Made by a program: the position numbers and the translations under genes. Below are positions 41,193-54,200 of a stretch of 64,000 bases of DNA, piece after piece. Every line of letters begins with the position of its first letter. The stretch's first letter is position 1. This DNA is from Agrostemma githago (Eukaryota; Streptophyta; Magnoliopsida; Caryophyllales; Caryophyllaceae). Under the pieces are notes generated by a model, which did no database searches, was not told the DNA's origin, and saw only the letters and a list, made by a program, of their open reading frames with translations. The stretch spans positions 13,567,277 to 13,631,276 of the forward strand of contig OY288261.1 in assembly GCA_958450325.1 (NCBI GenBank), in the 5' to 3' direction.

Positions 41193-42202
41193 TTAACTGA
41201 TGCGTGACTTACCATCGGCATCCTCAGGGTTAGACTCGAATAGAAATCGTTTGACTAGTACAATACGCGTTTAGTTTTACGGTTCATGCATAACCCATAT
41301 TTTTCCGGGCCGGTACTCGCGACCGACGTCCCACTATACAGTGATGTACTCCAATATGGATATGTCAAAGGTGTCCATAGTCGATTCGAGTAGGTTTCGC
41401 GGCATGTTCTAAGCTCAACTCGACTTAGAAAGTCCGTCCCTATCAACGTCTAGACTATGTACACTGGTATAGACCCTCTATAGACCGACCGAGACTTAGT
41501 GTAAAGCATACATGGCGCCGTTATAATGCTTGCGTGACTATATGCTACTTGGTTTCCGTGTCGTTTTCAAAAACCGTCTTTTTCAAAAGTGTCATCTTCT
41601 CAAACCATCCAATTTCAAAACATCCCATTTCTAGGCGGTACTTTGCCCATTTCAAAACACGAAAATATTTCCAAACTTTCAAAACCGAGGCCCGATACAT
41701 TTTTCCGATTTTCGAAAAAATCGGGCCCCTCAACAGCTTTTTCGGATTTTTTTTCTTCTAAGAATCCTTTTCAAAACCTGCCTCTCCTTAGGACTTCCCG
41801 TATTTAGTAGTGTCGGGTCGTGTCTTAAGTCGCCGAAGTCTCTAGCGTCGAAACTCTCTCGATTCTACATCGCGAGTTTCTTCCCTATCCCAGTCCGCCT
41901 TACTAGACTAATGCAAGGCTCACCTACGTAGGACATACTTCTACAAACGAGGGCCCATTTACACAATCGAGTCCAAAGTCTGGGGATGTCTCACGTGAAC
42001 CTTCCTTCGAACAGGACTCGGCCCACCCGCCGATTCCTAAGGAAGGCCCACCTTTCACAAGTCACCCGTCTAGGTGTCTTTTCCGAGTCATTTCCCTTTT
42101 CAGTCTTGTTCGAGATGTACTTTCTATTCCGGGATTTGGGCTAGTTTCTGATTACGCGCTGTTCTTACAGACAGGCCACCCGAGACCAGATATCAACGCA
42201 AG

Positions 42203-43642
42203 ATGGACGATCTGAAAGCCGTGCTAGCCAAGATCGAGGCTCAATTGACTGCCATCCAAACCGACCAAACCACTCTGGCCACCCGTCTGGCCGCCGTGGA
42301 GAAGGGTACGCCCACTGGATCCGAGCCTACTGGGCCTATAGCCGAGTTAATCGGCGCTGTTCGCAAGCTTGAAGAACAGGTCCACCTGTCGACAAACAAC
42401 TCGATCCACACTGAAAATGCTCGCTCCTACTCACCTTTGAATGACGAGCTACCGACTAACCTCAACCTTACGGGAATTCCGATGTTTGAGGGTACTGAAG
42501 ACCCGGTCCACCACATCCGGGCTTTCAAAGAATTCATGGCGGTCAAAGGGGTGAAATCCACCATGTATAAGAATTTATTTGCTTCCTCACTCGAGAAGCA
42601 CCCCAAGGCCTGGTACTACAGGCTCGATTCCAAGAAATACAAGACTTGGGACGATGTGGCTACTGAATTTGCTCGGAATTACGCTGATGATACCGAGATC
42701 CAGACTACAATGCGTACTCTGGAAGTGATGGCCCAAGAGCCCAAAGAAGGGTTCACAAAATATTTCCAAAGATGGCGGGCCGAAAGTGTGAAGCTGGTTG
42801 ATAAGCCCAGAGAGAAGGTGCTAGTGGAGGCTTTTGTTAAGAATCTCCTCCCATCCTACCGGGTCCATCTCCGGTATGCCATCATCCCCAGTTTTGCCGC
42901 CCTTAATGAAATGGGCACAAGGATCGAGGATGACTTAAGGTTAGAGAGCGTGACTAAGGCCTCTACCAAGGGGTATCAAGGGCCTAGTTCGTCTTCAAGT
43001 AAGCCCACACCCGCAGCTGCAACTCGCAGCATCTTCGATGAGGTTAATCTGCTTGACACCTCATCCAAAAAGAATACTCCAACTCGGGTATTCACGGACA
43101 TAGGGACTACCTATACCTATGCCTTACAAAGGCTATCTTCGAAGGGTCTTATCCAACCAATAGGCTCGACTCTAGAAGTTCTAGTAGAAAAGAGATCCAA
43201 AAGCTACAACGCTCAAGCTTATTGCCAGTATCACCGAGGTAATGGGCATGATACGGAGAAATGCTGGAAACTGAAACATCTGATCCAAGATCTGATTGAG
43301 AGTGGGAAGATCCCGTTGCCCGGAGACAAGTCGAGTAACAAAGAACACCCGTTCAGTGCCCATGCTATATTCACCGGAGAGGTAGTCGACTGTTCTCACC
43401 TCATTTCCCCTTTTATCCCACAAATCAATGGGATATGGTTCGATGATGAGGACGACGCTTACCTAGCCAAAGGGGAGGCTGTCCCCATCACCAGTGAAGA
43501 GGTCCGAAAAGCCAAGTCCAAAGCCTTGGCCACTAACCACCTCGCCACCGCTGGGCGCTCCACTCCAACAACCGTCACTGAACCTGCCAAGACGAAATCT
43601 ACCCTTGAAGGACCAAGCAACGACACGGCCCTGGTCCAATAA
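42203..43642 (+). CDS. gag: Element B Gag (unit 2)
   Basis: This intact 479-residue Gag differs from unit 1 by about ten substitutions. The zinc knuckle is intact here (CQYHRGNGHDTEKC), unlike unit 1 where the second His is Asn. Other changes include K-to-G in the FMAVK-GVKST region and S-to-R in DKP-EK. It ends at the same TAA before the protease frame. This copy therefore looks the better candidate for a functional Gag, but the adjacent LTR has lost its TATA box, so it would need another promoter. Its leader (41193-42202) carries the same palindrome and splice-acceptor-like site as unit 1. Confidence 0.9.
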   Translation: MDDLKAVLAKIEAQLTAIQTDQTTLATRLAAVEKGTPTGSEPTGPIAELIGAVRKLEEQVHLSTNNSIHTENARSYSPLNDELPTNLNLTGIPMFEGTEDPVHHIRAFKEFMAVKGVKSTMYKNLFASSLEKHPKAWYYRLDSKKYKTWDDVATEFARNYADDTEIQTTMRTLEVMAQEPKEGFTKYFQRWRAESVKLVDKPREKVLVEAFVKNLLPSYRVHLRYAIIPSFAALNEMGTRIEDDLRLESVTKASTKGYQGPSSSSSKPTPAAATRSIFDEVNLLDTSSKKNTPTRVFTDIGTTYTYALQRLSSKGLIQPIGSTLEVLVEKRSKSYNAQAYCQYHRGNGHDTEKCWKLKHLIQDLIESGKIPLPGDKSSNKEHPFSAHAIFTGEVVDCSHLISPFIPQINGIWFDDEDDAYLAKGEAVPITSEEVRKAKSKALATNHLATAGRSTPTTVTEPAKTKSTLEGPSNDTALVQ

Positions 43643-44641
43643 TTGAAAAGGGTTCGAGCCGATCTGACCATATGGCAACTTCTGGTTAGCTTACAAGAAC
43701 ATCGAGAGGCACTAACTAAGGCCCTCGATCAAATCAAGGTCGACTCACAGGTTACCCCCGCTGAAATGGTAGCCACTATCATGCCCTATTTCAAGGGCAA
43801 GTCCAAGGAAGAAGGCCCACTCATCACCTTCTCTGAGTCTGATCTTCCACCATTTGGGGCCACCCATAACCTGGCCCTCTACATCACGGTCATTTGCCGA
43901 GGGAAGTACCTCCCGATGACCCTAATTGACGATGGATCCGCCGTGAATGTCCTACCTCTAAGGACCGCTAAAGCCCTCGGCATCACTGATGCCGATTATC
44001 TCCCGATGGCACAGACTATCCAGGCTTTCGACGGAAGCCCAAAACCGGTTGCTGGGGCCGTTAAGCTGACAATAATAACGAGCCCAATCGAAAAAGAATT
44101 GGAGTTTCAGGTGATCGATGTCACCTCATCCTTCAACCTCCTACTAGGAAGACCTTGGATCCATGTGGTCAAGGCCGTATCCTCTACCCTCCACCGAAAA
44201 GTCAAAATGCCACTTCAAGACGGTATCATCACACTGGAGGCGACCCCCATGACCATGGCTAGCTGCAATGCCACAAGCCGGGCCGAACCACGAGGATTCG
44301 ATTTCGTGGGTATGATCGAAGAGGAATATCTCTTCAGGCCTTACTTCACTACTAGCATCAACACGATGCTACAAAACTTGGGTTACCTACCCGGAGCCAC
44401 TTCGAGGCCACATCTCCCGGCTGGGAAGGTTATCCAGGTCCTAAACAACGAAGGGTCTCGATTCGGTTTGGGGTACACTATGAGCCCGAAAAATGTAGGT
44501 CGGGCAAATATAATCAAGTTTGTCACTCCAGTATTTGGGGCAATCCAAGTGGGCCTCTACCAACCCACAATCACATATCCCGAGACCAAAATGGCTCAGG
44601 AATGCAATTTCATCCCCGATGATATATTCACCCTTGTTTAA
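43643..44641 (+). CDS. pro: Element B protease region (unit 2)
   Basis: This 332-codon frame continues in phase after the gag TAA with no ATG at its head. The protease motif IDDGSAVNVLP and GRPWIHVV region are intact. It differs from unit 1 at a few residues (for example LRTAKAL against LRPAKAL). It ends at the same TAA ahead of the phase change to the RT segment, so the gag stop and the phase change both predate the duplication. Confidence 0.8.
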   Translation: MKRVRADLTIWQLLVSLQEHREALTKALDQIKVDSQVTPAEMVATIMPYFKGKSKEEGPLITFSESDLPPFGATHNLALYITVICRGKYLPMTLIDDGSAVNVLPLRTAKALGITDADYLPMAQTIQAFDGSPKPVAGAVKLTIITSPIEKELEFQVIDVTSSFNLLLGRPWIHVVKAVSSTLHRKVKMPLQDGIITLEATPMTMASCNATSRAEPRGFDFVGMIEEEYLFRPYFTTSINTMLQNLGYLPGATSRPHLPAGKVIQVLNNEGSRFGLGYTMSPKNVGRANIIKFVTPVFGAIQVGLYQPTITYPETKMAQECNFIPDDIFTLV

Positions 44642-46530
44642 ACCGAGTCCAAGGAGGGGGAGAACAACTCCGAGCCCGTGCTAGGGCTCCTATTCGGGAA
44701 GACAGGGCCGTCCCCGCCCCAAAGTATGACCTGGTCAACCTGATCCTCCGCAGCAATCGGTTCGATCCAACGAAGCTGATCTCCGAAGTTGGGACCGATA
44801 TCGGGAAAAGGGCCTGGAGGAAGACCATCAAGTGGACCGACAGCCAAGGACGGGTCTACAAACTAACCACTGGCGAGGGAGACATGCCGGATACCGAGTC
44901 AGAGTCTGAGTCGGAGTCAGAGTCGGAGTCAGAGTCCGAGTCTAGAGGGTCTGGTGCTAGAGTCCAATCTGTAACCCCTCTTCCTTTAGCCACTGGAGTC
45001 TCGGGGCCTGTCCCGAGAGCACTCCCAATCCCGCCACTGACCAACGATCAGATGGCCGCTCTATTCGAGCTATTCTCAAAATTTACCATTAATAATAATA
45101 ACGAAAACCATTTTGTTTACGACTTGTCTTATTTCCAAAATTCTTCCAATTTCAAAAATTTTATATGCAATGACATTGAGAAACCCGACGAACAGACACC
45201 CCTTCCTCCGCATCTAATTGAGCAGCTCGAACAAAGGGAATCCCGAGATCCAGTAATTGAAGAAACCGAGTCCATCAACGTGGGAACCACTTTAGAGCCT
45301 CAGATGCTTAAGTTTGGTCTAACCTTAGAACCCGAGGAGAGAAAACAATTCGCAGACCTCCTCCAAGAGTTCAAAGACGTCTTCGCATGGTCCTACAAGG
45401 ACATGCCGGGAATAGATCGGGAAATAGCCGAACACCGTATACCCATCAAAGATGGGTGTAAGCCGGTAAAACAAAAGCTCCAAAGAATGAGGCCTGAATG
45501 GTCTCTCAAAGTCAAAGAAGAAGTCGACAAGCAATTCAAAGCGGGCTTTATACAAGTGTCTGAATATCCAGACTGGGTCGCAAACATCGTGCCGGTACCC
45601 AAGAAGGACGGTTAGGTGAGGGTATGTGTGGACTTCCGGGACCTTAACAAGGCCAGCCCAAAAGACAATTTTCTGTTACCACACATCGACATACTGGTGG
45701 ATAACACGGTCGATCATGCTCTTCTGTCATTTATGGATGGGTATGCCGGATACAATCAAATCAAAATGGCGGAAGAGGATATGAGTAAGACCACCTTCAT
45801 TACACATTGGGGTACTTACTGTTACACCGTCATGCCATTTGGGCTTATCAACGCCGGGGCCACTTATCAACGGACCGCCTCTACTTTATTACATGATATG
45901 ATGCACAAAGAAGTGGAGGTCTACTTGGACGACATGATCGTCAAGTCCAAAGATCGAAGCGGGCACATTACAGCCCTAAGAATATTCTTTACCCGACTGC
46001 GCAAATACAATATGAGGCTAAACCCTCAAAAGTGCAGTTTCGGGATAACATCGAGCAAATTACTGGGCCATATCATTAGCCAACGTGGCATCGAGGTCGA
46101 TCCAGCTAAAATCAACGCCATCACCGAGATGCAACCACCCAAGACCGAAAAAGAAATAAGGGGGTTTCTCGGGAAAGTTCAATACATCAGCCGATTCATC
46201 TCAAAGCTAACCATGGTATGCGAGCCCATTTTTAAAAAACTGAAGATAGGAGAACGGGTACTGTGGGACGACAAATGTCAAATAGCTTTTGACAAAATCA
46301 AGGAGATTCTGTCTGCTCCGCCGGTGTTAATGCCACCTCAACCCGGTTTGCCTCTGTCGTTATACCTAACAACGATCGAGACAGCCATGGGGGCTATGCT
46401 GGCCCAGACCGTCGAATCAGAAGAGCGGGCCATTTACTACATCAGTAAAAAGTTCCTAGAATACGAATGCAAGTACACAATGCTCGAGAAAACGTGTCTA
46501 GCTTTGGTTTGGGCCACTAAAAAGCTCTGA
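44623..46530 (+). pseudogene. Element B pol: linker, RT and first RNase H (unit 2)
   Basis: Same organisation and same lesions as unit 1: phase change after the protease, TAG at 45613-45615 within RT, and TGA at 46528-46530 within the first RNase H. The Ser-Glu run has nine units against seven in unit 1 (12 bp longer). The catalytic YLDDMIVKS is intact. Shared stops show that pol was already dead when the units duplicated. Confidence 0.88.
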
Positions 46531-46634
46531 CATTACATGCTCAGTCACGAGGTACATGTATTATCCAAAATGGATCTATCAAGTACCTGTTCGAGAAGCC
46601 CATCCTCAACGGCAAGATGTCCAGATGAACTTTA

Positions 46635-47549
46635 ATGTTAGCTGAGTTCGACCTCAAGTTTGTACCATTAAAAGCCATCAAAGGCCGGATAGTAGCCGAG
46701 TTCCTCGCCGATAGACCGATATCTGAAGAAGGGCATACCGATACTTGGGCCTTTCCGGATGAAGACATATTCCATACCGATACTGAAACATGGGATTTGT
46801 ATTTTGATGGGGCATCCAACTTCCGAGGATTTAGGGTCGGAATTCTGTTAATCTCACCGCGAGGGCAACACACCCCGTTATCCATCAAATTGGACTTCGA
46901 CGTGACCAACAACGCAGTCGAATACGAAGCATGCATTCACGGGTTGCAAGCCGCCGCTGATTTAGGGGTAACGAATCTCCGGGTCCACGGTGACTCATCA
47001 CTGGTCATCAATCAAGTACTCCTAAAATGGAAAACTCGGAACGCCAATCTCGTGGCTTACCAAGCACGAGTAAGGGTTCTAGAGAAAAAATTTCAGAAGG
47101 TGGAATATATCTATCTACCTCGGGAAGAAAATCAGTTCGCGGATGCACTTTCCAAATTAGCGTCCTTGCTAAATATCCCGGAGCATCTAACTAGCATGCC
47201 AATCTGCGTTGAAAGACGGTCCGAGCCGGCATATATCCACGCCATCCAGGATATCGAGATAACTGACCCAGAACCTTGGTATCAGGCCGTCCTAACCTAC
47301 TTGGCGACGGGAGAATATCTCCCGGGAACTGAAAACCGGGCCAAGAAGGCCTTGCGAAGATTGGCGACCCAATTCGTTCGTACGGACGACGGGCAGTTAT
47401 ACAAAAAGACGGCACAGCGGGCTCTCCTCCTATGTATCGATAAAGTACAGGCCGAAAAGGTTATGGCCGAAGTACACGATGGTGAAAATGGCCCGCATAT
47501 GAATGCCCATATGTTAGCCCAGAAAATCATGAGGCTCGGATATTATTAG
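46635..47549 (+). pseudogene. Element B pol: archaeal-type RNase H (unit 2)
   Basis: A 304-codon frame equivalent to 26053-26967, with the same YFDGASN, EYEACIHGL, GDSSLVINQ and ADALSKLAS motifs, ending at the same TAG. Only a handful of substitutions separate it from unit 1 (for example INQVLL against INQALL). Confidence 0.88.
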
Positions 47550-48527
47550 AACACCATGGAAACGGACTGTCAGTTATATGTCAAACACTACCATAACTGT
47601 CAGAGCTTTGCCAACGTACAACATATGCCATCTTCCCTATTATATACCATGACATCACCATGACCATTTTTGACATGGGGTATTGACATAATTGGAAAGG
47701 TGCACCCTTCCGGGACGGGAGGCCATTGCTTCATTTTAGTGGCCATCGACTATTTCACCAAATGGGTCGAAGCCGAGTCATATCGTGTCTTGAACGCCAA
47801 ACACGTGACCAAATTCATCCAGAATAAGATCATTTGCCGATATGGGATCCCACACGAGTTTATCAGTGATCACGGGACCCACTTCCAAGCTGAAACCGCT
47901 GCATTGCTAGCGAAATACAAAATTCAGAGGCATACATCTTCACCTTACCGACCCCAAACAAATGGAGCGGTAGAAGCGGCTAACAAAACAATTGTCACCA
48001 TACTTAAAAAGATGGCTGAGAATTACCGGGATTGGCCCGACAAAATACCGTTTGCTCTCTAGGGGTATCAGACGTCAATTCGCACTGCAACCGGAGCAAC
48101 TCCATATTATTTGACATATGGAATGGAGACGGTCCAACCAGTCGAGCTAGAAGTGCCATCCCTCAGGAATTTACTTGAAAGCCAAGTACCTGAGGCAGAT
48201 TGGGTCCAAGCCCGATACGATTCGCTAGTTGTTTTAGACGAACGGCGATCCCGGGCCCTCAATAATATTCAAATATATCAAAAGAGGATCCAACGGGCTT
48301 TCAACAAAAGGGTTAGGCCCAGGAACATCAAAGAAGGGGATTTAGTCCTAAAATCGGTTCGTGCCTTACTACCGGTTGACCCAAGATGAAAATCTAAACC
48401 CAATTGGGCTGGGCCATACTTAGTCAAGAAGGTCCTATCAGGAGGAGCGGTGATGCTGACAGACATGGACGGGAACGAGTTCGTCAACCCGACCAACTTG
48501 GACCAGCTGAAGCGCTACTACCCATAA
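47550..48527 (+). pseudogene. Element B pol: integrase (unit 2)
   Basis: Equivalent to 26968-27945. It has GIDIIGK in place of the DIDIIGK of unit 1, and its Asp, Asp and Glu core residues are present. The stop equivalent to unit 1 27544-27546 is absent (GAG here), so that stop is private to unit 1. The stops at about 47661, 48060 and 48387 are shared, and the zinc-domain Cys-to-Tyr change is also shared. Confidence 0.85.
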
Positions 48528-49082
48528 ACCCTATCTCAATGTCATTCGCAAAAAGTTTATAAAAATTTGTCTTTTTATAAAATTTCAAAACTTTTAGACA
48601 AGTCAATGAGTTAGAATTAATTATTCTACTGTCGCACATCTCGAACTAATAGTCTTGATGTATTTCGAAAAATTGCAAAATTCAATTTTGAACTACGTTT
48701 GGTTTGATTCCGCTAATTGTGGATACGTAGGCAACCCCTCAAAAGGGTACAACCGCTGCAATAAAGAAAAGACGGAAACGGTATTCAATAATATGTCTTT
48801 TTATTAAAATCTCGATAAACTCAAAAATCACAAAAAAGAAAAAAAAAACGCGCCGGAAACGGCAAACAAAAAAATACACCACAAAAAAAATATATTTAAA
48901 TAATAAAACAAAGGAGACTAATAGTCGTGCATCTTGCCCTTTCCTTTATCCTTCGGGTCGCGTGGGGCCCGAGGTCGCCGGGGCGGGGGCGAGCGTTCCC
49001 GAATCACGAGGGGAACCTCCTTAGCTCGAAACCGTTTCTTCAACAACGGGTCTTCTGCAATTGTCACCGGTCCAAGTCGGGC

Positions 49083-50729
49083 TCACACATGTTCGGGAAG
49101 CCTGTCTCGCGGACCAAGTCGGTCCTGCACAGCTAGTCTTGGGCCAAGTCTCCTTTCCAAATCAGTCTGGGGGCCCACCTTCCCCCGAGCACCTCTAGCA
49201 CTAGACCCTTCACCTTGAGTCTTGGTCTTCTTCTTTTGTCCTGACATAAGACAGACCATGGTAGCCGGAGTGTCTGCTTCGTCGAAGAAGCCCCTATTGT
49301 CTTTGACTTGTTCCCTCCGTAGCAGGACAAAAGCTTCATCGACCTTCAAAGCAGCTCGGGCCTTCGCGGAATCAGCTTTGGTCCACTTCACATAAGAGTC
49401 TGAAACCCAGGTTGAGTGACGAGATTTGGGAATGGGCCAAGTATGCCGAGTGTACCATCTTTGCATCCAAGTATCGCACATCACATCAGTCAGTTGGGTA
49501 GATTCACTCACAACTGGTTCAACTTCTGGGATTCGTTGGGTCAAACCATACTGCCTTAGTATGCGATCCGGGTAGAGATGAACTGTCTGCCTGAAAGGCA
49601 ATATTACCTGATAACGGGCCTTGTCCCTCGGGTCCAAGCCTGTCCAAACATAAATGGGCCACCATGGCACTACCCACCGAATCAATGGGCCGCCGTGAAA
49701 AGACAATACCTCGTCCCAATACATCTGAGTAATTTGGCGAGAAAAATCGATAGCCCGCCTCCTTGTCATCACTTGATTATGACAATAGTTGCTCGCGTCA
49801 AGAGGAGGATCTATCACTAATAACCTCTCATATAGCCAAATCTGAAAAAGGAAAGCAAGAATATGAGTTTACGAGACAAAATAGGCGTCCGCCTAAGGGC
49901 ACTCGATCGAGTGCCTAGGGGTCACTCGATCGAGTGGTACCTCTAAAACACGAACAAGGGGCTTTTTATGAGGACACTCGATCGAGTGCCAGGGTGACTC
50001 GATCGAGTGCCCACTGCAGCAGCAAAATCGTGAAAAAAATCAAAAATCGAAAATCGAGAAAATAAAATCGAGGGAAAATCCGATTACTTGCAGCAAACGG
50101 GTGCTCCCGGTCAGACGAGTCGATGAATCCCTCTTACGGTTATCCAAACCTTGGATAATTTCGCCCGTGATCAGCCAGGCCGGGCTGTGCTCGGTCGCCA
50201 TCAGGTCGACCACAGCGAGAAGACGGGCATTACCCATGCATGACAAAAAGTCCATATGACCTTCAAAAGCGTAAACGTGAAGCATACAAAAAGAAAAGGC
50301 CCTACGGCTATGAATAGGTCTCACCCGAACATCATGCGGGTTTATGAACTTCTTGACCAAATCAATCAGGGAAATATTGCCATCCTCCATCATACGGGAT
50401 ACCTCGTTGTGGGAGAGCCCTAAAAATTCTCGAAGCTTCCTCCTTGGGTCGTAGACCGAATATGGGACGGCAGGTCGAAGTATTGGGTTCCACCCTCCCA
50501 CAGCAGCGATCTCCTCGGGTAAAGGGCAAACTTCTCCCCGGGGAAAGGCAAAGACATGATATGTATCGTCCCAGTAGGACAAGCAAGCATCAAGGAAGTA
50601 GCGATCAACTTGCATCTGACGGAAAAGATACAGCTGAGTAATACCCGTCTGGTTGAGAGCCACCCTATCCGTGTCCCTAAAACGTCGGGACCATTCTTGC
50701 AGCATCACGGTCAATCGATCGATTCCCAT
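49083..50729 (-). CDS. Antisense plant mobile domain (PMD) gene (unit 2)
   Basis: Second copy of the PMD gene: exon 1 50729-50088, intron 50087-49842 (GT-AG, one base shorter than unit 1), exon 2 49841-49083. The frame is open throughout. It ends six codons earlier than unit 1 because a CGA codon near the C terminus is TGA here; this trims only the basic tail and leaves the PMD domain complete. Other differences are single residues (for example LVKKF against LVEKF, DEADT against DKADT). The TATA box at 50822-50831 and the four intron palindromes are preserved. Function is inferred from the family only; expression is unknown. Confidence 0.82.
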
Positions 50730-51201
50730 AACTAAGAATTCTTGAAGGAATAAAGAGGCTTTCTTTTTGAGAAGGGATGAATTGTGAGGAAATTATGAGA
50801 AAAATCAATGACAAGGGAGGGCTATATATAGCATCAACCTTACAACTTTCTTTCCATATAACTTTTCCATGAGAAGTTTCCTAATCTCAACCATACAGGC
50901 CTAGTCTTGGTCCTAGCCGGAGAATTAGTCATCCCGAACTTTCCTAAACTTCTTTGGGAGTCAAAAATTTTGAAAAATTTCTTTTCTACCCATTTCAGTT
51001 TTGAAAACCTATTTCCTAGAACGTGAATTGCTTTCAGGACTTCGATTTCAAAACTAAGCAAAAATCATTTTTATTCCCAGCGTGAGTCATATTTGTTTCA
51101 CCTACATGTTGCATGCAAAATTTTATGTAACTTATACAGGTACAATTCAAGACCGTGCAACCAACTCCCCAGCGGCATTTAACGGGATGAGCCCGTATAT
51201 G

Positions 51202-54200
51202 TGATAAGTGTCATTTATAGTGCTTATTCTGTAGTGTTTTGGTCCCGTTTTCCTTGTAGAATCGCTCCTTGGGAGCGGTTTAGGGGCTTCTTATGCTTCC
51301 TTTAGTTCGTTTCAGGTTCCCGAGACCGAATTGGAAGAGTTGGAGCGATTCCGACTCGATACATACACATTTTGGAGCCAACGGAGTAGAGGAACGATGA
51401 CTCGATGCATTGGAATCGACCCCGAGATCTCGGGATCCAATCCCGAGCCTCCGAGACCCGATCCCGAGTCCCGAGAATCGACGAGAAGCCCATGAGAGGC
51501 AAGGAGGGACCAAAGAGCTCTTAAGGGAGGCCTACAAAGACCCATCCCGTTCGGGATGGCCTCATCCCGTTCGAGATGAAGAAGGAACGAACTGCAGCTA
51601 CTGGGGGCTGTTCCGGATCGGGAACATAAAATCCCGATCGGGAATTCCCATAATCCCGATCGGGAATTTCTTTCCCGACCGGGAAAAGCTCCAGCTCGCC
51701 CGCCTTCAATTCTTTTCTTCTCCTTTCCATTTGTAACCCTATATATACCCTTCCCTTGTTATGTAAAATATGCACACTTTGAGAGACTAAACCCTAGACT
51801 ACTTTAGGTTAGATTAGATTAGATTAGTGTAGATTAGTTGGTAATTAGTCGTTAATCTTAGTTTAAGCTTGTAATATTGGATCTCTTGAAGAATCCATCC
51901 AAGATTGACAACCTTGGTGGATGAATTTGGGTCATCTTCTATGCAAGTGTTCTCCTTTTCCATTTCTCTTGTTAGTTTGGTATAATCCTCTTCTCTTTTA
52001 CTCTTTAATCTTGTTTTATTCATCCAAGTTGTAATCTTTGATTGTTGTTTGTTGTTTTCGCTAGTTTATAGATGTTTGTTTTGTTTCTTATGATGATTCT
52101 CCTTGTTAGTGTTAGTTGTAGTTGGATTATGTTAGAGTAGTGTTCTTGCTAGGGTTAGTAAGGTGATTAGGGTGTTAATTGGGTGATTAAAGGTTGGTTA
52201 GAGATGTTGGTGGAAGATTTGGGTTTCCTCTTGTTTGATGCACATCACATGTTTGTGGAATTGCTTGAATGACTAAGTATGTACGAATGCTTGTTTTCTT
52301 GCCTTTCTTTCGTGGGTGTTAGTTTGTTGTGGTTTCGGTCCCCTCACTAAGTTGCGAGAGCCCGGTGAGGACGACCCCTTAACCGGTCTAAGTAGCGAGA
52401 GCCCGGATTCGACCTAGGATCATAGCGCGCTAGAACTCCGAGTGTGTTGTGTATCGACGAGATGGGTTTTAGGTGGAACATCTAGGTGAGTCTAAGATGC
52501 GAGAGCCCGGACCAACCTAGATCACCCTACTACCTCCTTCACTCTAGTCCTCCCTTGACCATTCCGTTACCCCTTTGACCCCGACCTAATCCTAGCCCGT
52601 TCTCCTTAGTTGTTCCTCTTAGTCTTAGTCTAGTTTCTCCCCTCCTTCTATTCCTAGTTTAGCTCGTTGACTTAGTCTAGTATTTGGGCCGACTTAGTCT
52701 AGACGCCTCTTACCGTCCCCGTGGATTCGACCCGACTTACCCTATCTACCCTAGTTAGGATTAGCCGGTTATATTATTGACGGTTGGGACGTGACGAAAC
52801 AAAAGCAACATAACAAGAACAAAACAAAATGAACACATACGAAACAAACACCACCCCGAATTTCCAAACAGGCCACCAAATCGTCCACAAACTTTACAAA
52901 GCTCCACCCGAGCACACCACAACACACAACTCCTCCAAACTCCAAAGGAAACAAAGAGGAAAAAGGGTGAAAAGACGTTACCGGGTGTCTTGAAAGCTTT
53001 CCAAAGCTAGCGGTGAATAAGCGACCTATAAGGAAAAGGGGAGGCAAACACGCACAACAAAACGAATAGACGACACAAAGACACAAGAGGAAAACACACA
53101 AAAGAAAAAATCTTTTTGATTTTTGCGAAATTTTTTCAAATTTTTAGGGATTTTTAAGATTTTTTTTCGAAAAACTAAGAAAATAAACTACACTATACTA
53201 GAATATCGCTCCCCCACACTTAAATCGAGCCATGTCCTCATGCTCGATCATAGGGTGCGGAGAGACAAAAGAAAAGAAAAGAAATTACGAAAAATAAAGC
53301 TAAAAATCAAAAAGAAAAGTGGAGAAAAGGGTAGAAGGTGTCCGGCCGGGGTGTAATCAAGTCACCATGGGCCGTGACGGGAAAACGATATGGATGGGGG
53401 AAGAAATAAAAAGAAGGAAATAAAAGGAAATGGGAGGGGAGGGCTAGGTGTAATCAAGTCACCTAGCCCGGATTCCGCCTAAATCCGACTAAATCCTCAA
53501 AAAGAAAGTGAAAATCTTGTAAAAATTTTGGATTTTGAAATGACTCTCGATGTAGTCACGTCATCGAGAGTCGGGAGCAACCACTAGCAAGGCCTCGAAG
53601 GCCACCATGACACAAAAGATAAGGGAAGGGGATAAACAAGAGAAAAACAAACAATAAAAGACGGAAAAGTGAGGATAGTTACCAAAACCAATCGTCGAGT
53701 AACTCACTCGCTCCACCGTCTCATAGATCAACGTGGGCGCGTTGCTTGTCGTCTTTGTCATTCTCCTTTAAGCTTGATAAAATCGCATGGTTGGGGTAGT
53801 AATGGTAGGGGGTGGGATTTGATGTGGATCTCGGTGTGTAAAGTGAGGTGTACGGGTCATATTATAGGAGTAAGGAGGAGTAGGGAGGTTGGGAGGGGGC
53901 ATAATGGATGGGTGGAGACAAAGGGGTCCATCCCGGTCGGGATGGATAGTCCCGATCGGGTTGATAAACCCTTCCCGATCGGGAAGCCCTCGTCCCGGTC
54001 GGGAACGCACTCCAGTGAATCCGATTTTCAGCACCTTCATCCCGATCTGGATGGCTCCTTCCCGGTCGGGATTATTCATCCTTCCCGGTCGGGAAGCCCT
54101 CTTCCCGGTCGGGATGAGTCTTCTTTGCTTCCCCAAGCCCAAAAGCTTATCATAAACTTCAAAAACCGACTTCCTCGCTCGCAAACCAAACTCCATCATC

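Larger units (their letters stand above)
30392..50973 (+). repeat. Tandem duplication unit 2
   Basis: This unit repeats unit 1 after a junction at about 30392 where B sequence passes into A 3' sequence at AAATTTCTTTTCTACCC. It contains the inverted-LTR insertion (30620-36923), an A LTR, a deleted B LTR and the complete B interior. Length is 20,582 bp to the next junction; adding back the 602-bp deletion and removing the 6309-bp insertion gives the unit 1 length to within a few bases. Confidence 0.88.
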